From Planctomycetota bacterium (GTDB lineage Bacteria; Planctomycetota; Phycisphaerae; Phycisphaerales; UBA1924), in contig JAFEBP010000008.1 in assembly GCA_018242605.1 (NCBI GenBank), forward strand, positions 101,671 to 165,670: a stretch of DNA of 64,000 nucleotides, written 5' to 3'. A program made the position numbers and the translations under genes. The first letter of the stretch is position 1. Each line of letters starts with the position of its first letter. Under the pieces are notes generated by a model that saw nothing but the letters and a program-made list of their open reading frames with translations, was not told the DNA's origin and made no database searches. Below, in pieces: positions 27,759 to 35,676 of the stretch.

Positions 27759-28922
27759 ATGCGTATCGCACTATTCTGTGCAGTCATCGCAGGCCAGAAG
27801 GGCTTCGAAAAGAATGTGTCCGGGCACGTTCAGGTTCCCATCAAGGGAGCGACGTTGCTCCGTGACGCAGGTCATGACGTGCGCATGATCACCACGCGCT
27901 TCGGGAGCGATCGGTCGCTGCCGGATTTTCTTCCCAGGGACATCCCGCTGGATTGCGTCGACGATTCGCGGAATCGGGGCGGCTTTGCGACGCGCACCGG
28001 GCCGCCGGGCAGGGGCGTGCAACCGTTGGTTCTGGCGAAGCAGGTCCGGCAGATCAAGCAGATCTGCGAAACAAACAAGATTGATATTTTGCATCTGTAC
28101 GGAGCCACGCGGACGGCGTACCTCGCGGCGATTCTGAAGATGGCGGGGCTCAAGGCCAAGACGGCGGTCTCGTTGTGCGGGCCGATCCTCCGGGGGCCGT
28201 TGCCCGAGAGCGTGTCGAACTGGTTGCTGCGCAACGCCGGGACGCTCGTCGCGAGCACGCGGTACATGCGCGAGCACCTGCGGGGCCACGGCGTGAAGCC
28301 GTCGCTGGTGCGTCACGGGTGCGTGCGCGATCTGCGGACGGAGGACGGATGGAAGGAGCCTCGGCACCGGCGCCGGGTGCTGTACTGGCGTGACCCGACG
28401 CTCGAGAACGGGGTGGACATCGCGATCGACGCCTTCCGCACGCTGGCTCCCAAGTACCCGGACGTGACGTTCACGATGGCGGTGCGTCCGGTCTGGCAGA
28501 ACATCACGGGGATCGACGAGCTGCCGCGGCAGTTCCCGAATATCGAGGTGCACCGGTTCCCGTACAAGGAAGGGGTCACGCTGGCGGGGCTGATGTCCGA
28601 GGCGCTGTGCGTGTTCATGCCCTTCCGCAACAACACGTTCGACCCCCAGATGGTGATCCTGGAGAGTCTGGAGGTCGGGGTGCCGGTGATCGCGAGCGAT
28701 CAGCAATCGAACAACGAGCTGGTGCTCCCGGGGTTCACGGGCGAACTGGTCCCCCCGGGCGATTCGCCGGCTTCGGTGGCCGCGCTGGATCGGTTGCTCG
28801 CGGACCGTGACGCCCTGCTTACGTTGGGCCGCAACGCGGAGTCGCACGTGGCGGCGACATGGAACTGGTCGAACTTCGAGAGCGATCTGGAGCGCGTGTA
28901 CAGCGATGCGCTGGGCCGCTGA
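27759..28922 (+). CDS. Glycosyltransferase family 4 protein
   Basis: 387 residues from MRIALFCAVIA, with GGGGAA about 8 bases ahead. GT-B fold: N-terminal part with KNVSGHVQVPIKGATLLRDAGH and a middle VASTRYMREHLRGHGV. The C-terminal nucleotide-sugar site carries the E-x7-E pattern EALCVFMPFRNNTFDPQMVILESLEVGVPVIASD (read as SEALCVF followed by VILESLEVGVPVIA). It transfers a sugar to an unknown acceptor, probably in the making of a cell-surface glycan. It is not close to BshA in its N-terminus, despite the BshB1-like neighbour. Confidence 0.88.
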   Translation: MRIALFCAVIAGQKGFEKNVSGHVQVPIKGATLLRDAGHDVRMITTRFGSDRSLPDFLPRDIPLDCVDDSRNRGGFATRTGPPGRGVQPLVLAKQVRQIKQICETNKIDILHLYGATRTAYLAAILKMAGLKAKTAVSLCGPILRGPLPESVSNWLLRNAGTLVASTRYMREHLRGHGVKPSLVRHGCVRDLRTEDGWKEPRHRRRVLYWRDPTLENGVDIAIDAFRTLAPKYPDVTFTMAVRPVWQNITGIDELPRQFPNIEVHRFPYKEGVTLAGLMSEALCVFMPFRNNTFDPQMVILESLEVGVPVIASDQQSNNELVLPGFTGELVPPGDSPASVAALDRLLADRDALLTLGRNAESHVAATWNWSNFESDLERVYSDALGR

Positions 28923-28934
28923 GGTCGGAACGGA

Positions 28935-29660
28935 TCAGGAGAGGGCGGAGAGGTTTGTCAATCCGAGCGGCTCGCGGGCCCAGAAGGGCTCGGCGCTGGC
29001 GGTGCCGATGCGCGACCCCATGAAGCGGTCCTGGGCGGCGATCCAGTCCGGAACAGCCCTGTTGCCGGGGTGGTCAACGAACTGGGTGCGGTAGGCCAGG
29101 ATCGATTCGCGCTTTCGGGCTTCGTAACCGGTGGTGTCGATGAGGAACGAGGGCTGCGGCACGGTGCGCAGGTGCGTGCAGTAGTAATAGAAGAGCCACT
29201 TGGGATGGATGGGCGGGCCGATGCCGGGGAATCCGGGCGGCGTGGGCATCTCGATGCGCGTCAGCTTGGCGTCGAAGCGGGCGTCTTCGGCGATGCGGGT
29301 GGTGGCGAGGTGGTCGGGATGGGCGTCGACGGGGTGGGGCACGAACAGGATCGTGGCCTGGTGGGCGCGGATGACGCCAGCCACGCGGTGACGCGCTTCG
29401 ACGCTGTGCACGACCGTGCGGTTGGGGAGATCGAGCAGCACCCTTCGGACGCGGCCGGCGCCCACGTGCGGAGCGAGCGCGGCCGCGGCGGCGAGCGATT
29501 CGGGCAGGCGCGTGTCACGATCGCCGTGGGGCGTGGGGCTGCCGTCGGTCATGTCGAGCAGCAGGACGTCGTGGCCCTGGTCGGCGAGCTTGGCGATGGT
29601 GCCGCCCATGCCGAGCTCCTGGTCGTCGGGGTGCGGGCCGATGATGAGGATGTTGGCCAT
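28935..29660 (-). CDS. PIG-L family deacetylase, BshB1-like
   Basis: 241 residues from MANILIIGPHPDDQELG. Zinc ligands are in PHPDD near residue 10 and in HPDHLATT near residue 110. The C-terminal part, with YYYCTHLRTVPQPSFLID and ESILAYRTQF, has the spacing seen in BshB1 deacetylases of bacillithiol synthesis; related enzymes act on other N-acetyl sugars. It starts 17 bases after the stop of the alpha-oxoamine synthase and so belongs to that operon. No bshA or bshC is present in the window, so the bacillithiol role is uncertain. Confidence 0.83.
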   Translation of the reverse strand: MANILIIGPHPDDQELGMGGTIAKLADQGHDVLLLDMTDGSPTPHGDRDTRLPESLAAAAALAPHVGAGRVRRVLLDLPNRTVVHSVEARHRVAGVIRAHQATILFVPHPVDAHPDHLATTRIAEDARFDAKLTRIEMPTPPGFPGIGPPIHPKWLFYYYCTHLRTVPQPSFLIDTTGYEARKRESILAYRTQFVDHPGNRAVPDWIAAQDRFMGSRIGTASAEPFWAREPLGLTNLSALS

Positions 29661-29677
29661 GGGTGAGGGCGTGCTGC

Positions 29678-31003
29678 TCAGAGCTTCTTGAGGGCGTCGA
29701 CGAGGGTGTCGATGTGCTGGGTGGTGTGCGCGGCGGACATCTGGATGCGCAAGCGCGCGTGGCCCTCGGGCACGACGGGGTAGCCGAAGCCGATGACGAA
29801 GACGCCCAGCTCGAGCAGGCGCTTGCTCATGGCGATGGCCTTGGCGGTGTCGTGGACGATGATCGGCATGATGGCGGTGGGGCTCTCGAGTACGCTGAAG
29901 CCGGCGGCCTTGATCTTCTGTCGGGCGTACTGCACGTTGGAGCGCAGTGTCTTGACCAGTTCGGGCCTGGCGGAGAGAATCTCGATGGCCTTGGCGGCCG
30001 AGCAGGCGACGGTGACGGGGAGCGCGTTGCTGAAGAGTGTGGGCCGGCCGCGTTGGATGAGCAGGTCGATGAATCGCCTGGACGCTGCGACGAAGCCGCC
30101 CGCGCCGCCGCCCAGGGCCTTGCCGAGAGTTCCGGTGAACAGGTCGACGCGGTTGCGGCGCAGCGAGTCGGACATCAGGTTCGAGAGCGTTGACTTGAGG
30201 GGGTCGAACGCCCCGTCGATCATTCCGAAGTGCTCGTGTGTGCCGCGGCCGGTCTCGCCCATGACGCCGTGGCCGTGGCTGTCGTCGACGACCAGGAGCG
30301 CGTTGAACTCGTCGCAGAGGCGGCGCATGGCGGGCAGATCGGCGATGGAGCCTTCCATGCTGAAGACGCCGTCGGTGACGACCCAGATCTGGCCGGTGAC
30401 GTCGGGGTTGGCGCGGGCGGCCTCGAGCGCGGCACGGAGCGAGTTGGGCCCTTCGAGCAGGTTGTTCCTGTAGACCGCCTTGTTGATGCCCTTCTTGATC
30501 GTGGTGGCCAGGCGGATGGCGTCGATGATGCAGGCGTGGTTGAGTTCGTCGGAGATGATCAGGTCGCCGGGCTCGCAGAGGGTGGGGAACAGGGCCTCGG
30601 CCGCGGTCCAGGCGGAGACGAAGGTGTACGCCGACTCGGTGCCCATGTACGACGCGATTCGCGCTTCGAGCGCTTCGTGCGGCGCGAAGGTGCCGCAGAT
30701 GAACCGGACGGAGGCGGTGCCGGCGCCGAACTCGCGCAGGCCCCTGATGCCTGCCTCGACGACCTCGGGGTGGTTGGCGAGGCCCAGGTAGTTGTTGGAG
30801 CAGAAGCACAGGCAATCGCCGTAGCCGCGGATTTTGACCACCGGGCCCATGGGACCTTCGATCATGCGGAGGTGCTTGTACTGGCCGGACTGCTCCAGGC
30901 TGGCGAGGATGGAGTCGGCGCGGGCTTCGGCGGGGAGTAGGTTGGTGGGCATGCGACGGGAGGGTACGAGTGGTGCGGGCGGTTGCGAAGGAGGGGGCGT
31001 CAT
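29678..31003 (-). CDS. kbl: Alpha-oxoamine synthase, probable 2-amino-3-ketobutyrate CoA ligase (glycine C-acetyltransferase)
   Basis: 441 residues. A PLP-dependent fold-type I enzyme. CSNNYLGLANHPEV, the ring-stacking His in DELNHACIIDAIRL, VVTDGVFSMEGSIADLP, VVDDSHGHGVMGETGRGT and the PLP-lysine block TGTLGKALGGGAGG are all present and agree best with Kbl. Kbl splits 2-amino-3-ketobutyrate with CoA into glycine and acetyl-CoA in threonine breakdown. The chosen ATG at 31003 overlaps the upstream stop (ATGA), so translation is coupled; an ATG at 30952 is the alternative. Related synthases such as BioF or SPT cannot be fully ruled out. Confidence 0.85.
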   Translation of the reverse strand: MTPPPSQPPAPLVPSRRMPTNLLPAEARADSILASLEQSGQYKHLRMIEGPMGPVVKIRGYGDCLCFCSNNYLGLANHPEVVEAGIRGLREFGAGTASVRFICGTFAPHEALEARIASYMGTESAYTFVSAWTAAEALFPTLCEPGDLIISDELNHACIIDAIRLATTIKKGINKAVYRNNLLEGPNSLRAALEAARANPDVTGQIWVVTDGVFSMEGSIADLPAMRRLCDEFNALLVVDDSHGHGVMGETGRGTHEHFGMIDGAFDPLKSTLSNLMSDSLRRNRVDLFTGTLGKALGGGAGGFVAASRRFIDLLIQRGRPTLFSNALPVTVACSAAKAIEILSARPELVKTLRSNVQYARQKIKAAGFSVLESPTAIMPIIVHDTAKAIAMSKRLLELGVFVIGFGYPVVPEGHARLRIQMSAAHTTQHIDTLVDALKKL

Positions 31004-32310
31004 CGTGCCGCGGCGCCCATGTCGTAATGGCGGAGGCCGGAGAGTTGCTTTCGCAGGCCGGCGCGGAAGTCCGGGTGTGCGAGGGAGATGAGGGCCTCGC
31101 CGCGTTGGCGCAGGGTCATGCCGTGGAGGTTGACGGCGCCGAACTCGGTGACGACCCAGTGCACGTGGCCGCGGGTGGTGACCACGCCCGCGCCGTCGTT
31201 GAGTTGGTGGGTGATGCGTGAGACCTTGCCTCCGGCGGCGGTGGCTGGGAGCGCGATGATGGGCTTGCCGCCCTTGGAGAGGGCGGCTCCGCGGATAAAG
31301 TCCATCTGGCCGCCGATGCCTGAGAAGATGCGGTGGCCGATGGAGTCGGCGCAGACCTGACCGGTAAGGTCGATCTCGATGGCGGAGTTGACGGCGACGG
31401 TGCGGTCGTTCTTGCGGATGAGGGAGGTGTCGTTCGTGCGGTCGGCGCCGTGGAACTCCACCAGCGGATTGTCATCGACATAGTCGAAGAGGCGCTTGCT
31501 GCCGACGACGAAGCTGGTGGTCATGCGCCCGGGGTGGACGCTCTTGAATCGGTTGGTGATGACGCCCTGCACGACCAGGTCGACCATGCGGTCGGAGAAC
31601 ATCTCGGTGTGGACGCCCAGGTCGTGCTTGCCGTTGAGGCGGGACAGCACCGCGTCGGGGATGCCGCCGATGCCCACCTGCAGGCACGAGCCGTCCTCGA
31701 TGAGGCCGGCGACGATCTCGCCGATGCGGGCCGTGACGTCGGTTTCCGGCTCGGAGTCGTGCTCGATCAGGGCGCGGTCGGTGTGCACGCACGAGTGCAG
31801 ATCGGCGAATGGCACGGCGGAGTTGCCGTGGGTGCGCGGGGCGCGGCGGTTGATCTCGGCGATGACCATCGGCGCGGATTCAACGGCGGCGCGGGCCACG
31901 TCAACGGAGGTGCCCAGCGTGCACAGGCCGTGCTTGTCGGGCGGGGAGAGCTGGACGATGGCGGCATCGAGCTTGATGACGCCGCGGCGGAACATCGGGG
32001 CGATGTCCGAGAGGAAGACCGGCATGTAGTCCGCGCGCCCGTCGGCGACGGCCTGGCGAGCGTTGGCGCCGGTAAAGAGCGAGACGGAGGTGATGCGCCC
32101 GGTGTGGCTGGGGTCCAGGCAGGGGACCGGGCCGACCAGGTGGAGGTGGAAGAGGCGGACGCCTTCCAGATCGGTGCGGCGGGCGAGGGCCTCGATGAGC
32201 GGGGTGGGGGTCATGCAGGCGCCGTGAACGAAGACGTTCATGCCGCTGCGGATCGGTGCGACGGCCTCGTCGGCGGAAGCGGCGACGCGGGGTAGAGTGC
32301 GTGTAGACAT
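31000..32310 (-). CDS. Acetyl-CoA hydrolase/CoA-transferase family protein
   Basis: 436 residues from MSTRTLPRVA. Blocks LFHLHLVGPVP, IVQLSPPDKHGLCTLGTSVD, LQVGIGGIPDAVLSRL, catalytic-Glu region HTEMFSDRMVDLVVQG and GIGGQMDFIRGA are typical of the acetyl-CoA hydrolase/4-hydroxybutyrate CoA-transferase family. These enzymes move CoA between short acyl groups, or hydrolyse acetyl-CoA. It is the first gene of a three-gene leftward operon with kbl and the PIG-L deacetylase. The link with Kbl suggests handling of acetyl-CoA, but the acceptor acid is unknown. Confidence 0.9.
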   Translation of the reverse strand: MSTRTLPRVAASADEAVAPIRSGMNVFVHGACMTPTPLIEALARRTDLEGVRLFHLHLVGPVPCLDPSHTGRITSVSLFTGANARQAVADGRADYMPVFLSDIAPMFRRGVIKLDAAIVQLSPPDKHGLCTLGTSVDVARAAVESAPMVIAEINRRAPRTHGNSAVPFADLHSCVHTDRALIEHDSEPETDVTARIGEIVAGLIEDGSCLQVGIGGIPDAVLSRLNGKHDLGVHTEMFSDRMVDLVVQGVITNRFKSVHPGRMTTSFVVGSKRLFDYVDDNPLVEFHGADRTNDTSLIRKNDRTVAVNSAIEIDLTGQVCADSIGHRIFSGIGGQMDFIRGAALSKGGKPIIALPATAAGGKVSRITHQLNDGAGVVTTRGHVHWVVTEFGAVNLHGMTLRQRGEALISLAHPDFRAGLRKQLSGLRHYDMGAAAR

Positions 32311-33114
32311 AGGTGCGGAACTATATGATGGCGGGTCGGCGAGCGGTGCGTGTCCGGCCCGTGGCCGTCGCCGGACGGGGCGCACTCAGCGGGTGGTTGA
32401 GCGCCCAGCGCTGCGACGATCTTGACTTGTGCGCGCGAGCCGCCGGCTGGCGTCCGGGCCTTTGGGGAGCGTGTTGATCCGGCGACGGGGCACGTGCGGT
32501 ATGGGAGCTGCGGTTGACAATGGCTGAAATCGCTCGCGGGTCGCCGCGATGAAACCGCCGCGTGGCGCATGTCGCGAGCGCCGGTCATCGACGCGGGCGG
32601 GCTGCTCAGATGCGGCGGCCGATGGCGGCAGCGAGTGACTTCATGTGTTGGGTGAGCAGGCACGAAACGGACTCCGGTGCGAGCGGCGAACCCAGCGAGA
32701 AGGCGCGAAGGCCATCAAGAGGCAAGCCTAGAAATCGGGACGGCGCGGCGCTGTTCTTCATCAACATGTTCGTGCCGATGCGCTGAGATATTGGTAGCGC
32801 GGCGAGCGGGAACAACGTCAGGACTCGGACAGCTTGACATCCGGCGGAGCCGGCCCCGTAGGGCTTTGGGAGGGGGAAGCTGGGAGCGGTGAACGGCAGG
32901 ATGAAGTTGTCGCGATGCCTTGGCGGAGGATCCTGGGCGCAAGTGATTGCCACTGCTAGGTTTAGATCGTTCCGCCCACCGGTGATCCGGGACTTGCCTT
33001 GGGGCGATAAGAAGGTCTACTGTTCAGGTAGTTTCCATGAGTTCTAGGACGACAGAGTCCGGGCTCATTTGTTTTCCGAAGTTTGGATTGAGTTTGTTTA
33101 CGAGGAGATGGGAC
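32311..33114. other. Long intergenic region without a credible gene
   Basis: About 800 bases. Two open frames of 74 and 115 codons on opposite strands overlap here, but neither has a good ribosome binding site, a recognisable fold or a signal peptide. At 32900 one degenerate AGGATGAAGTTGTCGCGATGC resembles the repeat of the three clusters, as a single copy. The last 100 bases must hold the promoter of the PEP-CTERM gene. Confidence 0.5.
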
Positions 33115-33825
33115 ATGAAGAGTGTGGGATTGGCCGCTCTGGCTGGATTGGCGCTGTGCGCTTCGGGCGCTTGCGCTGATCTCATCGGTGATGCAATTCG
33201 ACTGGACGCGAACGGCGACATGGGCGCAGGCTCGTGGGCGCTGCCGGTCTCGGCGCTGCACTACAACCCGGACTCGGGTCTGTGGACGTGGCGCACGAGC
33301 GACACGGTGGAGATTCACAACGACCAGGGCGAGATGATCGCGGCGTTGTCCAACGTGAACCTGTCGTTCCAGGATGACCCAGTGATCTCGCTGAACTTCG
33401 TGGTGACCGCCGGCGCGGCGGTGACGCACTTCACGATTTCTTCGGCGGTTCTTGGCTTCGCGACCGGGCTGTACACCGCCCACGCGTCGGCCTCGATCAC
33501 CACGACCGACAACGACGGCAACGGCGCGACGTCGACGGGCCAGTTCGGCACGAACGACACTTACGCGGCGTTCTGCAACGGGCAGCTCATCGGCACCTCC
33601 ACGCAGGGAGTGACGGTGGGCGGCTTTGGTTCGCTCGCCAACTCCGGCTCCATCGGCCCGGCGAACTACACCGCCAGTTCCATGCAGTCGATGTGGGACT
33701 TCACGCTGACCCCGCACGACTCGGCCTCGGGCACGAGCGTGTACGTGAAGACGCTGGTTCCGTCCCCCGGAACGCTCGGGCTGATCGGCCTGGCGGGCCT
33801 GGCGACCGCCCGTCGTCGGCGCTGA
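33115..33825 (+). CDS. PEP-CTERM sorted exoprotein of unknown function
   Basis: 236 residues from MKSVGLAAL with GGAGATGGGA directly ahead. A signal peptide ends near ACADLIGD. The mature part is beta-rich with many Thr/Ser/Gly (TFNVVTAG-like stretches such as ISLNFVVTAGAAV). The C-terminus VPSPGTLGLIGLAGLATARRRR (split: VPSPGTLGLIG plus LAGLATARRRR) is the PEP-CTERM pattern used for exosortase-dependent surface sorting. A strong terminator follows directly. Confidence 0.85.
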   Translation: MKSVGLAALAGLALCASGACADLIGDAIRLDANGDMGAGSWALPVSALHYNPDSGLWTWRTSDTVEIHNDQGEMIAALSNVNLSFQDDPVISLNFVVTAGAAVTHFTISSAVLGFATGLYTAHASASITTTDNDGNGATSTGQFGTNDTYAAFCNGQLIGTSTQGVTVGGFGSLANSGSIGPANYTASSMQSMWDFTLTPHDSASGTSVYVKTLVPSPGTLGLIGLAGLATARRRR

Positions 33826-33848
33826 TGCGATCTTCGAAATCGAATGAG

Positions 33849-33881
33849 CAAGGCGGGCCGGTGCCCGCCTTGTTCGTTTTT
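33849..33881 (+). terminator. Rho-independent terminator
   Basis: Stem CAAGGCGGGC / GCCCGCCTTG (33849-33858 with 33863-33872), loop CGGT, followed by TTCGTTTTTG. Lies 23 bases after the stop of the PEP-CTERM gene. Confidence 0.93.
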
Positions 33882-33968
33882 GTGGCGAGGCGGCGGTGCA
33901 TGAAAAGACGGGGGATCGGCGTAGTGTTGCCGTTCGACGCTGCGTTGAGTCACATTGCGAAGCCGGCC

Positions 33969-34421
33969 ATGAGAACCAACGGAATTACTCCGATCCTGAA
34001 CGTTTCCGATGTGGGTGCGAGCCTGCGGTGGTTCCGCGCCATCGGGTGGCGGGCGTGCTGGTCGTACAACGACGGCGGGATGATCGAAGGTGGCGCGGAC
34101 GGCAACGAGCACGGGCCGGCGAACTTCGCGGCGGTGGCGCCGGCGGAGGGGGACGTCGAGATATTCCTGTGCCGCGGCGGGCAAGGGTCGCGCGGGAACA
34201 TCGAGGATGACTGCAACGAGGCTGGAGCGCCGAGCGGGACGTGGATGTCGTGGTGGGTGCCGGATGTAGACGCGGCGCACGCGGAGGCGGAGGCGGGCGG
34301 GGCGGAGGTGATCTGGCCGCCGACCGACGAGCCGTGGGGCTGCCGCGAGTGCAGGATCCGCCACCCCGACGGCCATGTTTTTCGGCTCAGCGGGCCGTGC
34401 AAGAGCGGCCACGAAGCGTGA
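33969..34421 (+). CDS. VOC (glyoxalase/bleomycin-resistance fold) protein
   Basis: 150 residues from MRTNGITPILNVSDV. It shows the two beta-alpha-beta-beta-beta units of the family: ILNVSDVGASLRWFRAIGW at the start and WWVPDVDAAHAEAEAGGAEV in the middle, with RHPDGHVFRLSGP carrying the last metal-ligand-like region. Members range from dioxygenases to antibiotic-binding proteins; the substrate is not deducible. Confidence 0.85.
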   Translation: MRTNGITPILNVSDVGASLRWFRAIGWRACWSYNDGGMIEGGADGNEHGPANFAAVAPAEGDVEIFLCRGGQGSRGNIEDDCNEAGAPSGTWMSWWVPDVDAAHAEAEAGGAEVIWPPTDEPWGCRECRIRHPDGHVFRLSGPCKSGHEA

Positions 34422-34467
34422 TGGTGTCCGCGCCGCGGGTGGTTGTGAATCTGTTTTCTTTGCCCCC

Positions 34468-34503
34468 CAGGCATGGCTCCGCGTGTGATCGGAGCCATGC
34501 CTG
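34468..34503. other. Perfect 13-bp hairpin without T-tract
   Basis: Arms CAGGCATGGCTCC and GGAGCCATGCCTG with a 10-base spacer, downstream of the VOC gene. No T-run follows on either strand, so it is not a classical terminator; it may still stop transcription or stabilise RNA ends. Confidence 0.55.
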
Positions 34504-34720
34504 CCTCGTCCCCCTTTCACCACACCTCCTGACCCGCGTCGCCGGGAGAAACGCATCGGACCCTTCTCAACGACGTGAACCGCTTTCCTCTCACCGGTCA
34601 CATCGGTACGCCGTTTCCAGGCACTCTCTCTCCTCCAGACGCGGTGATTATGGCAGAGTCGATGAGGAGATTCATGTGGGAAAATTCCCTTAAAGGGCGC
34701 AACCTGTTCAGGGCAGCGGC

Positions 34721-35473
34721 CTATTCGATCCGCCGCCAATGCCACCACTTCTGGAACGTGACTTCTCCGCCCGCCGGAGCAAAGTGCAGAGATTCGAGCA
34801 TGACCAGCGAGCCGTCTGCGGTGCGGTAGAAGCGGAAGGTGCCCGCGGCGTTCCGGGTTGAATCAGGGAAGTGCTCCAGTGCCGAGGCCGGGAACGAGCT
34901 GTTGATCTCGTACGCGCCGTCTTCGAGGATCCGGTATCCGCCGGGCATCGTTGTGAGCCAGTCGACGGGGGTCTGCTTCGGTGTGGGAACGAGCGTAGTG
35001 GTCACCATCGGCTCGCGGTCGACACCGCACTCCATGATGATCCCGTTGGATTCGCCCGGCCGGGAGCACTTCAAGCGGACCCAGCCGAGATCGTCCTGAC
35101 CGTCGGGGTGCTGCGCATCGGGCTTGAGCGCGACGGAGAAGGCTTCGAGTTGCTTGAGCACGTCGGCGTGCTTTTCGTCCTGGAAGCCGATGAGGTGCCA
35201 CGGCAATATGCGTCGGCCGACGACGGGCGGGGTTTTGGGATCGCCGTACGAAATGAAGAAGATCATTTCACGCGGGGCGTCACCGGGGCCGTACTCCATC
35301 GGCCCGACGGGGTCGCTCACGGCGCGGTAGGTGCCGCTGAGGTCCGCGGGGGCGTGGTCCGTGGCGGCCGCGACGATGGGGGGCCAGTCTTTGGGGTAGA
35401 GGGGCTCGCCGGAACACCAGGTGCCGGCGCACCCCGGCAGGAACAACGCGACGAAGAGGAGCAGCCATTTCAT
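34721..35473 (-). CDS. Putative lipoprotein of unknown function
   Basis: 250 residues from MKWLLLFVALFLPGCAG; the FLPGC block is a lipobox, so the mature protein is probably lipid-anchored. The body has LSGTYRAVSDPVGP, HLIGFQDEKHADVLKQL and a C-terminal TFRFYRTADGSLVMLE, all consistent with a beta-rich fold, but no family was recognised. Divergent from the exoprotease. Confidence 0.7.
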   Translation of the reverse strand: MKWLLLFVALFLPGCAGTWCSGEPLYPKDWPPIVAAATDHAPADLSGTYRAVSDPVGPMEYGPGDAPREMIFFISYGDPKTPPVVGRRILPWHLIGFQDEKHADVLKQLEAFSVALKPDAQHPDGQDDLGWVRLKCSRPGESNGIIMECGVDREPMVTTTLVPTPKQTPVDWLTTMPGGYRILEDGAYEINSSFPASALEHFPDSTRNAAGTFRFYRTADGSLVMLESLHFAPAGGEVTFQKWWHWRRIE

Positions 35474-35676
35474 GGCGAGCCTCGTGCTGTGTGGATCGCG
35501 AAGGGGCGATCGTGCCCACCGCCTTTGCGTAGATGCAATTATAGATTGGCGGGGCGGGGCGCACAAGAATTTCTGTGAGATTTCCGCCGCGATGGGCGCG
35601 GATTGCGCACGGCCTTGTGTCGGCGTGGCGGAAACCAGTGCCGCGGCGTGCGACGGAACCCAACCGGAGAACAGTC

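Noticed and set aside
32562..32953. Overlapping small frames on both strands
   Set aside because: Neither has a ribosome binding site, recognisable domain or signal peptide.
34468..34503. Terminator of the VOC gene
   Set aside because: The hairpin is perfect but has no T-run on either strand, so it is listed only as a hairpin.
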